Source: Burkholderia cenocepacia (GTDB taxonomy: Bacteria > Pseudomonadota > Gammaproteobacteria > Burkholderiales > Burkholderiaceae). From it: a stretch of 64,000 bases of DNA. The DNA lies in the NCBI RefSeq assembly GCF_014211915.1, contig NZ_CP060041.1, forward strand, positions 682,001-746,000, written 5' to 3'. The position numbers were made by a program, and so were the translations under genes. Under the pieces are notes generated by a model. That model was given only the letters and a program-made list of their open reading frames with translations, did no database searches and was not told where the DNA came from. Shown in pieces: positions 8,403 through 19,257 of this stretch (positions within the stretch are counted from its first letter, which is position 1; each line of letters starts with the position of its first letter).

Positions 8403-9707
8403 CTAGAAATTCGCGACGATCATGAGGTTGGCGTAGAAGTTCGCGGCCGCGCTACCGGTCTGGTTTCCGCCGTTTGCGGCGTATTTGCGTGGCTTGTAGA
8501 CACCGAAGTTCGGGGAAAATTGGAGGTTCTTGGTGATGGCCCAATCCAGATAGAGCGTCAGCTCGGACGCGTCGAGATCGAGGGTGGAGCGATTGGACAA
8601 CGTCCGGAAGTTGAAATACATCAGGGTCGCGGTCAATTTTTCGGACGGGTGGACCGTGAGCCCGACGTCCTGGATGCGCGTATTGAAGTTGTATGAAAAC
8701 GAGTAGTTGGATGCGATTTCACCCTGGTAGCGATCGCCAAATCCCCCCTGGAACAGCGAGTCGAAATCCTTCGAATAACGCGTGTAGCGATAGCTCAGCG
8801 ACGGCTGCCACCGGACATTCTGGAACGTATATCCGGCTTCGGCATACCACCCGTTGTCGTTCCCGGAACGCTTGGTTTGGTACGCATATTCGAACGCGAA
8901 GTGCGTATTGGGGATGCCCGCGTCACCGTCGCCTCGAATGCTGTACGTGTTCATCCCCGGGCGATCGAGACGGCTCGGTGTGCTGACATATCGCTTGTCG
9001 ATGCTGATGCCATGGATAAAGGTCAGCCCGAGCGTTCCCGGCTGCGCCGTATAGTCCAGGGTGCCGACGGCCAACTCGGTATCGGCTTGCAGATGATTGT
9101 TCGATTTGAGCCAGATGGCGCTTCCGTGCCATCCGGTGTCGCCGCCCAGTCGTAGCACCGCGGTTCGCGAGAAAGCCACGCGCGATGCCAGATAGTAAGC
9201 GCCACCACGATCATAGCGGCCGTCGTCTACGGCCCGGCCAGCGCTGACCTTGTCTCCCTTGATCAGGAAACCGGAGCCCACGTTGACGTACTGGCTACCC
9301 GCGGAAATGTCGATGCCGTCCTTTCCCAATGCCGGAATCAAGTCGCCGGATTTCCAGCCGAGGTAGGCGTCCTCGAGCGCGTTGCGGCGTTCGCGACCGG
9401 TCGTAAAGCCGCCGGGATCGCCGTTGCCCCACGTGGCCGAGCCGAGAAGACTCACGGCACCGTAGATCGAACCTGCGCCGGGGAGTGCAGTGCTGCCGCT
9501 CAAGCCATACTTGAGATAACCCTCCTGCCACCGGGTAGGGCCCGGACGGTCGATATAACTGCGCTGGACGCTGAAAAACCCGTAGCCCACGCTCAAATTC
9601 GCGTCAAGGTTCGTGACCCCGTCATGGTAGAACTCGTATGCGCTTGCGGGCGACGAAAATGTGCCGACAAGCAGCGCTGGAAACAACATTCGGATAACGG
9701 AATGCAT
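8403..9707 (-). CDS. Outer-membrane beta-barrel channel protein
   Basis: A 434-residue protein with a cleavable signal peptide (cleavage expected after SSPASA near residue 23). It is rich in alternating aromatic strands and ends in phenylalanine (MIVANF), as outer-membrane barrels do. Overall style resembles porin-like or alginate-export-like barrels that take up hydrophobic or aromatic compounds; I cannot name the family firmly. AGGACA lies just upstream of the ATG at 9707. It is divergent from the exported hydrolase gene and downstream of none of the electron-chain genes. A role in bringing substrate through the outer membrane is an inference from context. Confidence 0.65.
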   Translation of the reverse strand: MHSVIRMLFPALLVGTFSSPASAYEFYHDGVTNLDANLSVGYGFFSVQRSYIDRPGPTRWQEGYLKYGLSGSTALPGAGSIYGAVSLLGSATWGNGDPGGFTTGRERRNALEDAYLGWKSGDLIPALGKDGIDISAGSQYVNVGSGFLIKGDKVSAGRAVDDGRYDRGGAYYLASRVAFSRTAVLRLGGDTGWHGSAIWLKSNNHLQADTELAVGTLDYTAQPGTLGLTFIHGISIDKRYVSTPSRLDRPGMNTYSIRGDGDAGIPNTHFAFEYAYQTKRSGNDNGWYAEAGYTFQNVRWQPSLSYRYTRYSKDFDSLFQGGFGDRYQGEIASNYSFSYNFNTRIQDVGLTVHPSEKLTATLMYFNFRTLSNRSTLDLDASELTLYLDWAITKNLQFSPNFGVYKPRKYAANGGNQTGSAAANFYANLMIVANF

Positions 9708-10296
9708 GGGATTGTCCTGAAATGTGCGACCGTTTGGAATTTTTCTCCACTCGTGGTGCCGTGCGTACAGCGCGCCGCCGACACGAGATGGCGCGTCATT
9801 GAAGTCGTGACGAGCACTGCGAATTGCGGGTTCGAGTGTTCAGTTGTGATGCCACGAGGTGGTAGCCCAAATCAGCACAAAGTACGCGGGATGGGTGCAG
9901 AGGAGGCGATGCGAAACGTGGCGACGCGATCGGGCCGTCGCCGTCAGTGGTTTCCTTCCGCAGGGGTATTCCCCCGGTTCCGTACGGAGTTGCCGTTTCT
10001 GGATATTCGGCTGCCTGGAGGCACTGTTTAATTCTTCATCGAGCAGCGTGCGTTCCCTCGATCGACATGGCGCAGAGAAGGTGACCGGTCTTGCCGAAAT
10101 CGAGGGTGGCGTCAGTTGTCCGAAGGAATAAGCCATGCCGGACCACTGTTCGTCAGCGAATACGAGATGCTGGAAATGGAAGGGCCGGCGCTTTCGTCGC
10201 GACGTGGCGTTGGACGCCCGAATGACGTTCGTGAAGCGATGTCGTACATCGCGCGCTTCGCGTAGTGACAAGACTCATCAATAGTGGAACATTCAC
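9708..10296. other. Divergent promoter region between channel and hydrolase genes
   Basis: This 589-base gap separates two divergently read genes for exported proteins. Frames of up to 143 codons cross it but show no protein character or ribosome sites, so it is probably a shared regulatory region. No operator could be identified with confidence. Confidence 0.4.
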
Positions 10297-11801
10297 ATGC
10301 ACCGTCTGATAGAGAAAGCTCGATACGTTGTCCTGACGGGAATCATGATCGCGTCAGGCGCGTCCGCACCGGTTAACGCGGAGGTCCCGCGAATGCCCAA
10401 CGTCGTCGAAGTCCCCCCTCCGGCAAGCTGCCTCTGTCATCGGCTTCCCGCCCTGGAACCGAATACATCGATTTGGCCAGATATGGGTACGTCGAGAAGG
10501 AATACTACCTATCCGGTGTCGCGCCGGTCATTACCTCGACCGGAAAGACGATGTTCCAGGCGCCGTACCTGACACGGATTCTGGTTCGCGCGCCGACGGA
10601 TCCGTCCCGCTTCAACGGGACCGTGATAATCGAGCCGTTCAGCTGGTTCGGAGAGCGCGGCGCCGGCTGGATCCTTACCCGGAAATATCTGCTGAGTCGC
10701 GGATACGCCTACGTCGGATATACGCTCAACAGCAACAAGCCTGCGGTCGACCCCAAGTTCATCTCGGATACACCCAAGGAGGAAGCGGACCAGATCGCAT
10801 TGTATGGAAAGATCGTCAACTTTGATTTCATGCGCCGATTCGATTACGCGCGTTATGCGCCGCTGGGTGTGTATTACGATCCGGAACACTTCAAGCTCGG
10901 CAACGTACCTGATCCTTTTATTCCGCAATCGCAAGGTATCGGCGCGCAGTTGGCGCTGTTGTTGAAATCCAATACGCCGGAAAGTCCGCTTGCGCCGATG
11001 AAGGTTCAGCGCGTCTATGTCGATAGTTGGGCGGTGACGGCGCAGGTGTGGATGGACTACCTCGATCAGGGACGCCACCAGCAATGGCGGATGCCGGACG
11101 GTCGTCCTTTGATCGATGCGTACATGGCAGGGCGCATGGCCTATGGCGAGGTCGGGGGCGAGTCGATTCGCGTGCCGCGAAAGATGCCGGATGGCGCGCC
11201 GTTCGTGACAATCTTCAGCGAATCCGAGCTGATGCACGACGTGCTCGCCGGCATTCCGGTGCCGCCGGACACCGACAGCCCTCAACTTCGCTATTACGAA
11301 GTAACCGGGATGCCGCATCTGCGGAAGGCCGATCTCGGCACGGATGAGAAGGAACTGTTGGCCGCCGACGTTGGCAAGGGTAACGATCCGCGCTGTCGGA
11401 CGCTCTACGACGAGCCGGTCGAGGACGTTGTCTCCGCCGTCCTGGACGGTATGGACAAGTGGGTACGAGACGGCAAGATCATGCCGAAGGCGCCAAGGGT
11501 TATCCGCAATGGAAAGGCCGTCGTGCGCGATCCGGTGACCGGCAATATGGAAGGCGGAGTCCGCCCGCCGTGGATCCAGGTGCCGTCCGCCACCTACATG
11601 ACCGATCAGGAAACGGGTTGCGGTCTGATCTACGACACGAAGATTCCCTATTCGAAGAGCAAGCTGGTCAAGATGTACGGAACTTATCAAAACTACCAGA
11701 GCGCCTTCGAGAAGGCGAAAGAAAAGGCGGTCAAGGAGGGCTACCTCTTGCCGGACGACGCAGCAGCGCTTCAGCCGATTGCGAAACCAGCGGATTTCTA
11801 A
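10297..11801 (+). pseudogene. Exported alpha/beta hydrolase-domain protein, interrupted by a -1 frameshift
   Basis: An ATG at 10297 starts a signal peptide (cleavage near ASAPVNA). The reading then leaves frame in the C run at 10413-10418. The second frame continues, without its own good start, through GTEYIDLARYGYVEKEYY to the stop at 11801. Adding one C would join EVPP to SGKLPLSSA and give a ~500-residue secreted protein of the large alpha/beta hydrolase domain family (PF20091 type), conserved along its whole length. At the expected nucleophile elbow (G-x-S-x-[ST]-G in relatives) the sequence reads SWAVTA, with alanine where serine is expected, so activity is doubtful even if the frame is restored. 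A terminator follows. Confidence 0.7.
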
Positions 11802-11818
11802 TCAAGACGATGTTGAAC

Positions 11819-11846
11819 AAGGAGGGGAATTCCCTCCTTTTCTTTT
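11819..11846 (+). terminator. Rho-independent terminator after the hydrolase gene
   Basis: AAGGAGGG (11819-11826) pairs with CCCTCCTT (11832-11839) around a 5-base loop, followed by a T-rich run to about 11846. It stands 17 bases after the hydrolase stop codon. Confidence 0.85.
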
Positions 11847-12098
11847 GCCATTGCGTCGGCCAGGTATGACGTGATCGGCAACTTCCGTGATGTGGGACGG
11901 GCGGGCAGGTTTTCCGTGCCGACGAATGCGTCGGCGTCGTGTGAAGTGCCGATGCAGGACAGGACCGCATCGCGTCTCGACGAGGGGAGGGCGGCGCGAC
12001 ATCGCCTTCTCCCGAACTTTCTCGGCTCTTTCTCATATCTTTCGCAAACTAACCATATCGTACGCGATTTCTCGACACGCCACGGGAACCGCCCAGTC

Positions 12099-13076
12099 AT
12101 GTCAGCGCATCGCCGGATTGCCTTGCATATCTTTGCCATCGCCGTTTCGGCATCCTTCGTTGTCGCGGCTTGCGGCGGAGACGACGTCGGCAGCAACCGG
12201 CCGCCGTCGGTTGTCGCGCAACTGCCGGCAGCGCCCGCGGACCCCGGTTTCGTGGACAGCGCCCCGGTTCAGGCATCGGTGCCGGCGTTCGTCGACAACG
12301 CGGCGACCAACCAGCGCGGCGATGCGCGTTACGCCACGATGAGCACGAACGCCGGCGTGCGCGTCTTGAACGGCTTCCGTGCGCTGTGGCAGCCGCTGAC
12401 CGACGTCGTCGATGCCGGGACGAGCGCACCTGCGGCCGGCGGTTTTCCGAGCGGGCATTCCGCGGAAGGCATGCGCGACGCGCTCGCGATGGCGTACGTG
12501 ATTCCCGAACGTTTCCAGGAAATGATCAGCCGCGGGCTCGAACTCGGCGAGAACCGCATCCTCGCCGGCATGCACTCGCCGCTCGACGTGATCGGCGGCC
12601 GGATACTTGCCCAGGCGGTGGTGGCGGCGAACCTCGTCGATCCGGCCAACGCGACGCTCAAGCAGACGGCCTTCCAGCAGGCACATGCAACGCTGTATTC
12701 GCTGACCCACACCACGCGGGCCACGTTCCCGGCCGCCGCGCATGCCGGTACGGCGTCGAGCGACCGCTTTGCCGACCCGGCCGCCAATCGGGCCAATTAC
12801 GCGCGCCGACTCACGTTCGGCTTCGCGCCGATCGGCACCACCACCAACGGCGCAGTCGTGCCGAAGGGGGCCGAAGTGCTGCTCAAGACGCGTCTGCCGT
12901 ATCTGAGCGCCGACCAGCGACGCGTCGTGCTGAAGACGACGGCGCTGGCGTCCGGTTATCCGCTGCTCGACGACGCCGAGGGTTGGGGCCGGCTCAACCT
13001 GTTCGCCGCCGCGGACGGGTACAACGCCACCGCGCTTTACGGCGCATCGGGCGTATCGGTTCGTATCGACAAGTAG
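12099..13076 (+). CDS. PAP2-family acid phosphatase lipoprotein, probably internally deleted
   Basis: A 325-residue protein beginning with a lipoprotein signal (lipobox VVAAC near residue 25). It has two of the three PAP2 phosphatase signatures: PSGH in GGFPSGHSAEG, and the third motif in GENRILAGMHSPLD with the catalytic histidine. The first motif, K-x6-RP, is missing. The stretch between the N-terminal part (ending near LWQPLTDVVDAG) and PSGH is far shorter than I remember in Burkholderia relatives, by roughly 170 residues, while the frame stays open. This looks like an in-frame deletion that would remove phosphate-binding residues. GGGAA lies about 10 bases before the ATG at 12099. Confidence 0.7.
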   Translation: MSAHRRIALHIFAIAVSASFVVAACGGDDVGSNRPPSVVAQLPAAPADPGFVDSAPVQASVPAFVDNAATNQRGDARYATMSTNAGVRVLNGFRALWQPLTDVVDAGTSAPAAGGFPSGHSAEGMRDALAMAYVIPERFQEMISRGLELGENRILAGMHSPLDVIGGRILAQAVVAANLVDPANATLKQTAFQQAHATLYSLTHTTRATFPAAAHAGTASSDRFADPAANRANYARRLTFGFAPIGTTTNGAVVPKGAEVLLKTRLPYLSADQRRVVLKTTALASGYPLLDDAEGWGRLNLFAAADGYNATALYGASGVSVRIDK

Positions 13077-13305
13077 GGGCGGGCGGCGCATCGATGCAGT
13101 GATCCGGACGGACGGTTGCCCGCCGGGGCGTGCATTGCGTCTTCGTCGTTGGCCGCGGCTGTCGGCTGCGGGTTCGACGGCTGCCGCCAGGGTCATCGAC
13201 GAAACGCGAGCTTCAGTATTGGCGGCGCGCTTGCGCGGATACCGCGTGCATCGAGCATGATCGCGCACGCACGTCGGTAGCCGCGCCACTGATTCGAACG
13301 CCGGG

Positions 13306-13584
13306 TCATCCGGCGTCGTCCGACAGCGCGACGGGCGCGTCGTATGGATGGTCGCGCGCTGCCGCGGCCTCGTGACGCCCGCGGGAAGCGATGTCGGCCC
13401 CGAGCGCGTGGAGAATCGATCGGCCTTTCTTCGTCAGATACGCGCGCCGGCGGCCGGGCGCGCCATGTTCGAGCATGACGAGTTGCCGTTCGAGCAACGC
13501 ATCGAGTTCGGCGCGGTTCATGTCGAGCTGATCCGGCGCCTGGCACACCAGCATCAGCGTCGCGAATTCGTGCGGGCTCAGCAT
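13306..13584 (-). CDS. Small hypothetical protein, possible winged-helix DNA-binding fold
   Basis: A 92-residue protein starting MLSPHEFATLMLV. The ATG at 13584 is preceded by a perfect GGGAGG five bases upstream. The pattern of two helices (EFATLMLV, RAELDALLERQLV) followed by RRRAYLTKKGRSILHAL resembles a MarR-like winged helix, in which the second part forms the wing; this is a resemblance only. It overlaps the end of the upstream small gene by seven bases, suggesting translational coupling. No homologue is recognised. Confidence 0.55.
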   Translation of the reverse strand: MLSPHEFATLMLVCQAPDQLDMNRAELDALLERQLVMLEHGAPGRRRAYLTKKGRSILHALGADIASRGRHEAAAARDHPYDAPVALSDDAG

Positions 13585-13901
13585 GGCCGCCTCCCGTCGC
13601 GCATGGAGCCGCCGCCCGCAGGCGTGACGCGGAACAACGAAATAGGGTGCAGCATGCGTCCAAACCCGGCGACTCGACGGCGCGGCAGCTTCGGTCGGCC
13701 GATCGCAGCGGGTTGGGGCGCGCCGCGCAACGCGAATGGCTTGCGCTCGGCACGTACGCGAGCGCCGATTGGCGCGAAGCGACTCGTGCCGTTGCGCGCT
13801 TTCCGCAGGCGGGCCGGCAGACCCGTGACGACGCGGGCGGCGCGTCGTGGTCGGCGGCCGACCTCCGGCAGCCGATCGAAGATGAAGAAAGGATGGTTCA
13901 T
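13578..13901 (-). CDS. Small hypothetical protein, arginine-rich
   Basis: A possible 107-residue basic protein starting MNHPFFIFDRLPE at 13901, with GGGAG seven bases upstream. Its stop overlaps the start of the next small gene, which also has a strong ribosome site. The composition (many R, P and A) is that of chance frames in GC-rich DNA, so the case rests on the ribosome site and the overlap. No domain is recognised. Confidence 0.35.
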   Translation of the reverse strand: MNHPFFIFDRLPEVGRRPRRAARVVTGLPARLRKARNGTSRFAPIGARVRAERKPFALRGAPQPAAIGRPKLPRRRVAGFGRMLHPISLFRVTPAGGGSMRDGRRPC

Positions 13902-14347
13902 GATTCGCTCCCGGTTGGACCTCGCATGGAGGACGAACCGGACCACGCGCTCCAGTTCGTCGATCCGCGAGAGGCCTCGCTGACAAACAAATCGAAACAC
14001 GCAGCGCGTAAGCCGCGGCTGCTTGAGCGATACCCAAAATAGGATGGGAAGCGCGGATTTCAAGCGCCGTCGCGCGACGATTTGCGTGGCCCGCAGCATT
14101 GACCGTCGAGGCCGTGTTGCCGCTCGTCACGGAGAGCCTCTCGACACAACCGCCGGTCGTGCGAACGCCGGTTTCGCGATGAAACATTTTGTTACATATT
14201 GAGCGTTCGTCACCCTCTTGAAGCGCGCCTGCCCGCCACTATTTCGCTTTTCGCCAATCGATGGCACGCCGGCGCAGCGCAGCCCTTGCGCGTGCATGCG
14301 CCGACGGATTCCCTTTTTCAGGTGATCTCATCGCTCAGGAGATGAAA
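13902..14347. other. Leader region of the groESL genes
   Basis: This stretch contains no convincing gene. It includes an AT-richer patch near 14180-14200 and the candidate heat-shock promoter at 14217-14243, and ends with AGGAG at 14337-14341 that serves groES. Confidence 0.5.
14217..14243 (+). promoter_or_regulatory. Candidate sigma-32 (heat-shock) promoter for groESL
   Basis: CTTGAA at 14217-14222 matches the sigma-32 -35 core exactly. After 13 bases, CCACTATT at 14236-14243 is a partial match to the CCCCATnT -10 box. The site lies about 105 bases before the groES start. No CIRCE-type inverted repeat was seen in the leader. Confidence 0.5.
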
Positions 14348-16368
<2,021 letters not shown>

Positions 16369-16484
16369 CCGGCGTCGCAGGCCTGCCTGCGATCGTCGAA
16401 CAGCCGCTGGCCGGAGCGGCTTTGGTCGGCGCGCGCGACAGTGGGGACGCGCCGCGCCGCTTTTTCATGTTTGCGAGACCGACC

Positions 16485-16772
16485 ATGAAGCTCGAACTTT
16501 CGATCGATTCCAGGCCGCTGCACGTCGAACTCGACGACGTCATCGCCGGCCTGCTCGCCGCGCGGCTCGGCCTGTCGCCCGACGGCGACCATCGCGGCGC
16601 GATCGGCCGCTACCTCGGCGACGCGGCGGGGCCGTGGACGCTGGATGACGACCATATGCGCAAGCGTGTGATGCGCCGCCTGATTCTCGACATCGCCGAT
16701 CCGACGCTGGTCATTCAGTACCTGATGGCCGACCAGACCGATCAGGCCGGGCCGGGCGAAACGGGCGCCTGA
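16485..16772 (+). CDS. Small hypothetical protein in the groESL operon
   Basis: A 95-residue protein starting MKLELSIDSRPLHVELDDVIAGLLAARLGL, with no recognised domain. An alternative start at 16467 adds MFARPT. The ribosome site is weak (GAGA). It follows groEL by about 115 bases on the same strand with no terminator between, so it is probably cotranscribed under heat-shock control. Its regular amphipathic pattern and codon use look like a real protein. Its function is unknown. Confidence 0.6.
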   Translation: MKLELSIDSRPLHVELDDVIAGLLAARLGLSPDGDHRGAIGRYLGDAAGPWTLDDDHMRKRVMRRLILDIADPTLVIQYLMADQTDQAGPGETGA

Positions 16773-16971
16773 TGCGCGGCGAACGCGCGTTCACGGTCGG
16801 CGATGCATCACGCGTGCGATGCCTGCCGCTTCGCCGGCGCGTCGGCATCCTGGTCGCACGCCAATAGACGAGAACCCTCCCGCCCAACGGCGCCTGTTTC
16901 CATTTCGTTATCCGTATCAAATCGAAAAGACGCCCGCGATCACGCCCAGGCGCCCGTCGTCGCGCTTCCGT

Positions 16972-17877
16972 TCAGGCACCGTCCGGCTTGCCTGGCTTGC
17001 GCCCCTGCGGGGCCGGCGGACCCGCGCCGAGTTCGGCGCCCGTCACCGGGTCGCTGTTCGGATCGGATGCGAGTCGCTGCGCCATCGCTTCGATGGCATC
17101 CGCCTGCTGCGCGTCGAGCATGCCTTCCGGAATCCCGGTGCCGCCATCGACCGCCGGTTCGGCGGGGCGGACTTCGAGTTCGCCGCCGTGGTTCCAGGGG
17201 CCGACCAGCGGCGCCGCGTCCGGCTGCATCCGGAAGTACACGTGATCGTACGGCGTCTTCGGCGGCAGCTTGCCGGGCGGGAAGTTCGCGGTGATCGCAT
17301 ACAGCGCCTTCTCGAACGACATCTGGTGCGACACCTCGCGCGTCATCAGAAAGCCGAGCGCGTCGCGGATATCCGGATCGTCGGACACGTTGATGAGCCG
17401 CTCGTAGATGATCTTCGCGCGCGCTTCGGCCGCGATGTTCGAGCGCAGGTCGGCGGTCGGTTCGCCGATCGTGTCGATGTACGCGGCCGACCACGGCACG
17501 CCGCCCGAATTGGTCAATGGCGCGCCCGCGCCGTACAACACCTGTGTCACGTGGCTGTCGTTACCCGCACCGTGCAGCTTGCGGTACAGCTCGGCCTGTT
17601 CGTCGACCGCTTCGGCGAGTTCGCCCTTGGCGCCGCGGTTGAGCATCGCGGCCATCGAGCCGATCACCTCCAGGTGGCTGAGTTCCTCGGTCGCGATGTC
17701 GAGCAGCATGTCCTTGCGGCCGGGGTCTTCCTCGGTGATCGCCTGCGTGAAATAGCGCATCGCGGCGGCGAGTTCGCCCTGCGGGCCGCCGAACTGCTCG
17801 AGCAGCAGGTTGGCGAGGCCGGGATTCGGCGCGCCCACGCGCACCGTGTACTGAAGCCGTGTGTTGTGGATGAACAT
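16972..17877 (-). CDS. Manganese catalase
   Basis: A 301-residue ferritin-like enzyme that splits hydrogen peroxide at a di-manganese centre. The metal ligands lie in the family motifs GGPQGELAAAMRYF, DIATEELSHLEVIG, EARAKIIYERL and MTREVSHQMSFEKAL, which together give the expected glutamates and histidines. The N-terminus MFIHNTRLQY is canonical. GGAGA precedes the ATG at 17877. The C-terminus ends in a proline/glycine-rich tail. On the far side of its start lies the ruin of an Nramp manganese transporter, and an intact Nramp gene sits 7 kb away, which fits the manganese need of this enzyme. Confidence 0.92.
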   Translation of the reverse strand: MFIHNTRLQYTVRVGAPNPGLANLLLEQFGGPQGELAAAMRYFTQAITEEDPGRKDMLLDIATEELSHLEVIGSMAAMLNRGAKGELAEAVDEQAELYRKLHGAGNDSHVTQVLYGAGAPLTNSGGVPWSAAYIDTIGEPTADLRSNIAAEARAKIIYERLINVSDDPDIRDALGFLMTREVSHQMSFEKALYAITANFPPGKLPPKTPYDHVYFRMQPDAAPLVGPWNHGGELEVRPAEPAVDGGTGIPEGMLDAQQADAIEAMAQRLASDPNSDPVTGAELGAGPPAPQGRKPGKPDGA

Positions 17878-18105
17878 GGCATCTCCGTGGAAAGGGTTGC
17901 GCGACATTCGCCGTGTCGAAACAGCACGAATCGATCCCGTGCGGATGACGAAGGCGCGACCGCTTCGCAACGAGGCGCTTCTCGCGTACGGAGCGGACTG
18001 CCGCCGATGCAAGGACGCGGCACACGGGCGGGGCGGCGTCGGATGCAATACGAGCGCGCATCGCGTGACCTGCAACCCGCGTTGCCGGATTTTCAAGCGG
18101 TTGCA

Positions 18106-18420
18106 TTTGTCGGCACGATGGCCGGGCAGATGATCATGCGGGGCTTCGTGGGGTGCCGGAGTCTGGCCCGGGCGCACGGGCTCGTCACGACGACGCCTGC
18201 GTTCGTCGCCGTCGGGATGGGCGGCGATTCGATACGGGCGCGCGTGATCGACCAGGTCGTGCTGTCCGTCGCGTTGCCGGTATCGATGCTGGCGCTGGCT
18301 TGATGCTGCGGCCGGCGTGACGTCATGGGCGCCTTCACGAGCGCACGCATGGCGCGCCGGGAGCGCTCGGCGCGACTGCCGCCGTCGTCGGCATGAAGGT
18401 CATGTTGCCGGCGCGGCCCG
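18106..18420 (+). pseudogene. C-terminal ruin of an Nramp (MntH-type) manganese transporter
   Basis: The frame reading VGTMAGQMIMRGFVG, then TTTPAFVAVGMGGDSIRARV and DQVVLSVALPVSMLAL, matches helices near the C-terminal third of MntH-type Nramp transporters. A stop interrupts at 18301-18303, after which the same frame resumes as RRDVMGAF, a hallmark just before the last helices. A further shift leads to LGATAAVVGMKVMLPA in another frame. All upstream helices, including the metal-binding DPG and MPH motifs, are missing. This is decay at several points, not one sequencing error. It differs from the intact Nramp gene at 24604, so it is not a copy of it. Confidence 0.65.
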
Positions 18421-18444
18421 ACCGGCGCCGGCCGGCGTGCCGGT

Positions 18445-18726
18445 TCATCGCGCTTTCAGCATTTCGTCGGCGAGCCGATAGGCGCTGACCGCGCGCTTCG
18501 ATTCGTAGTCGGCGATCGTCGACACGTTGCGCCCGGCGTCGCGCGACAGCAATCCTTGCAACGCGGCGGCGGCGAAGAAATCGCGCAGGTCCGGCGTTGC
18601 GGATTTCGGCTCGGGCGGAGCGGTTTCGACGAGCGGCCCCGCTTTCCAGAAAACGGGCGACGGCGTGGCTGCCTTGGAGACGGCGGCGGTTTGCTTGATG
18701 CTCACATCCTGGGAAAACGGCGTCAT
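18445..18726 (-). CDS. Small hypothetical protein
   Basis: A 93-residue protein starting MTPFSQDVSIKQTAAV at the ATG at 18726, which has AGGGG upstream. The C-terminal half (DLRDFFAAAALQGLLSR, ADYESKRAVSAYRLADEMLK) resembles the short proteins of this pattern that accompany phage and stress genes, but I recognise no family. It is read from a palindrome-rich promoter at 18836-18868. Good ribosome site and codon pattern support a real gene. Confidence 0.55.
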   Translation of the reverse strand: MTPFSQDVSIKQTAAVSKAATPSPVFWKAGPLVETAPPEPKSATPDLRDFFAAAALQGLLSRDAGRNVSTIADYESKRAVSAYRLADEMLKAR

Positions 18727-18835
18727 TTCTTCCCCTTCGATTCGGTATCTGTTGGCGAAGCAGCGTAACGTCCCCGATTGCATGAGCGAGCATCGTTTCG
18801 TTCTGTTTTTGAGCGGTACTAATCGCTTGATCGAC

Positions 18836-18868
18836 GCGAATATTCGCTGGTAATACGGTATTCGTCAA
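18836..18868 (-). promoter_or_regulatory. Candidate promoter-operator with two palindromes
   Basis: GCGAATATTCGC (18836-18847) is a perfect 12-base palindrome. AATACgGTATT (18852-18862) is a second one, five bases away. On the minus strand TTGACG (18868-18863) can act as a -35 element with an AT-rich -10 region inside the first palindrome, about 100 bases before the gene starting at 18726. Paired palindromes over a promoter suggest repressor binding; the protein is unknown. Confidence 0.4.
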
Positions 18869-19257
18869 AGAAAATAAATTGGTTTCGACGGCCCGAAGCG
18901 GGAGCACGATTCGTTCCCGCTGGCAGTCGGGGAAACCCGTCGCGTCTCGCGAGCCGAGGTGGATGGTATGTCGGCACGAATGACGTTCCGGTGACACCCC
19001 GACGTGCGGCCGCGGTGGTCTTTGCGCGGCATCTCGACGCCCCCGCGCGCACATGCTCCGGGCCCTTCACCGCACGAGGATTGCAAGCCTTCAGTCAGGC
19101 GCGGTCGCGCGCTTGCCGGTGCCGTACAATGCGCACGGAAGCACAGGGGGAAGTATCACGAGCGGGATCGTGGGACGACGACCGGACGAGGGCGATACGA
19201 CCCGGTATCGCCCGGCGTCCGGTACACGAGGTCCCACAACACCATCAGGAGAAGTCA
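18869..19257. other. Intergenic region before the chemotaxis-kinase gene
   Basis: No convincing gene is present. The frame of the downstream gene is open to 18991, but its real start is at 19258, where AGGAG at 19247-19251 stands before the ATG. Confidence 0.45.

Noticed and set aside
9840..10271. Minus-strand frame of 143 codons between the channel and hydrolase genes
   Set aside because: Arginine-rich, without a ribosome site or recognisable protein character; the interval is better read as a divergent promoter region.
13348..13983. Plus-strand frame of 211 codons
   Set aside because: It is opposite two minus-strand genes with strong ribosome sites, lacks one itself, and has shadow composition.
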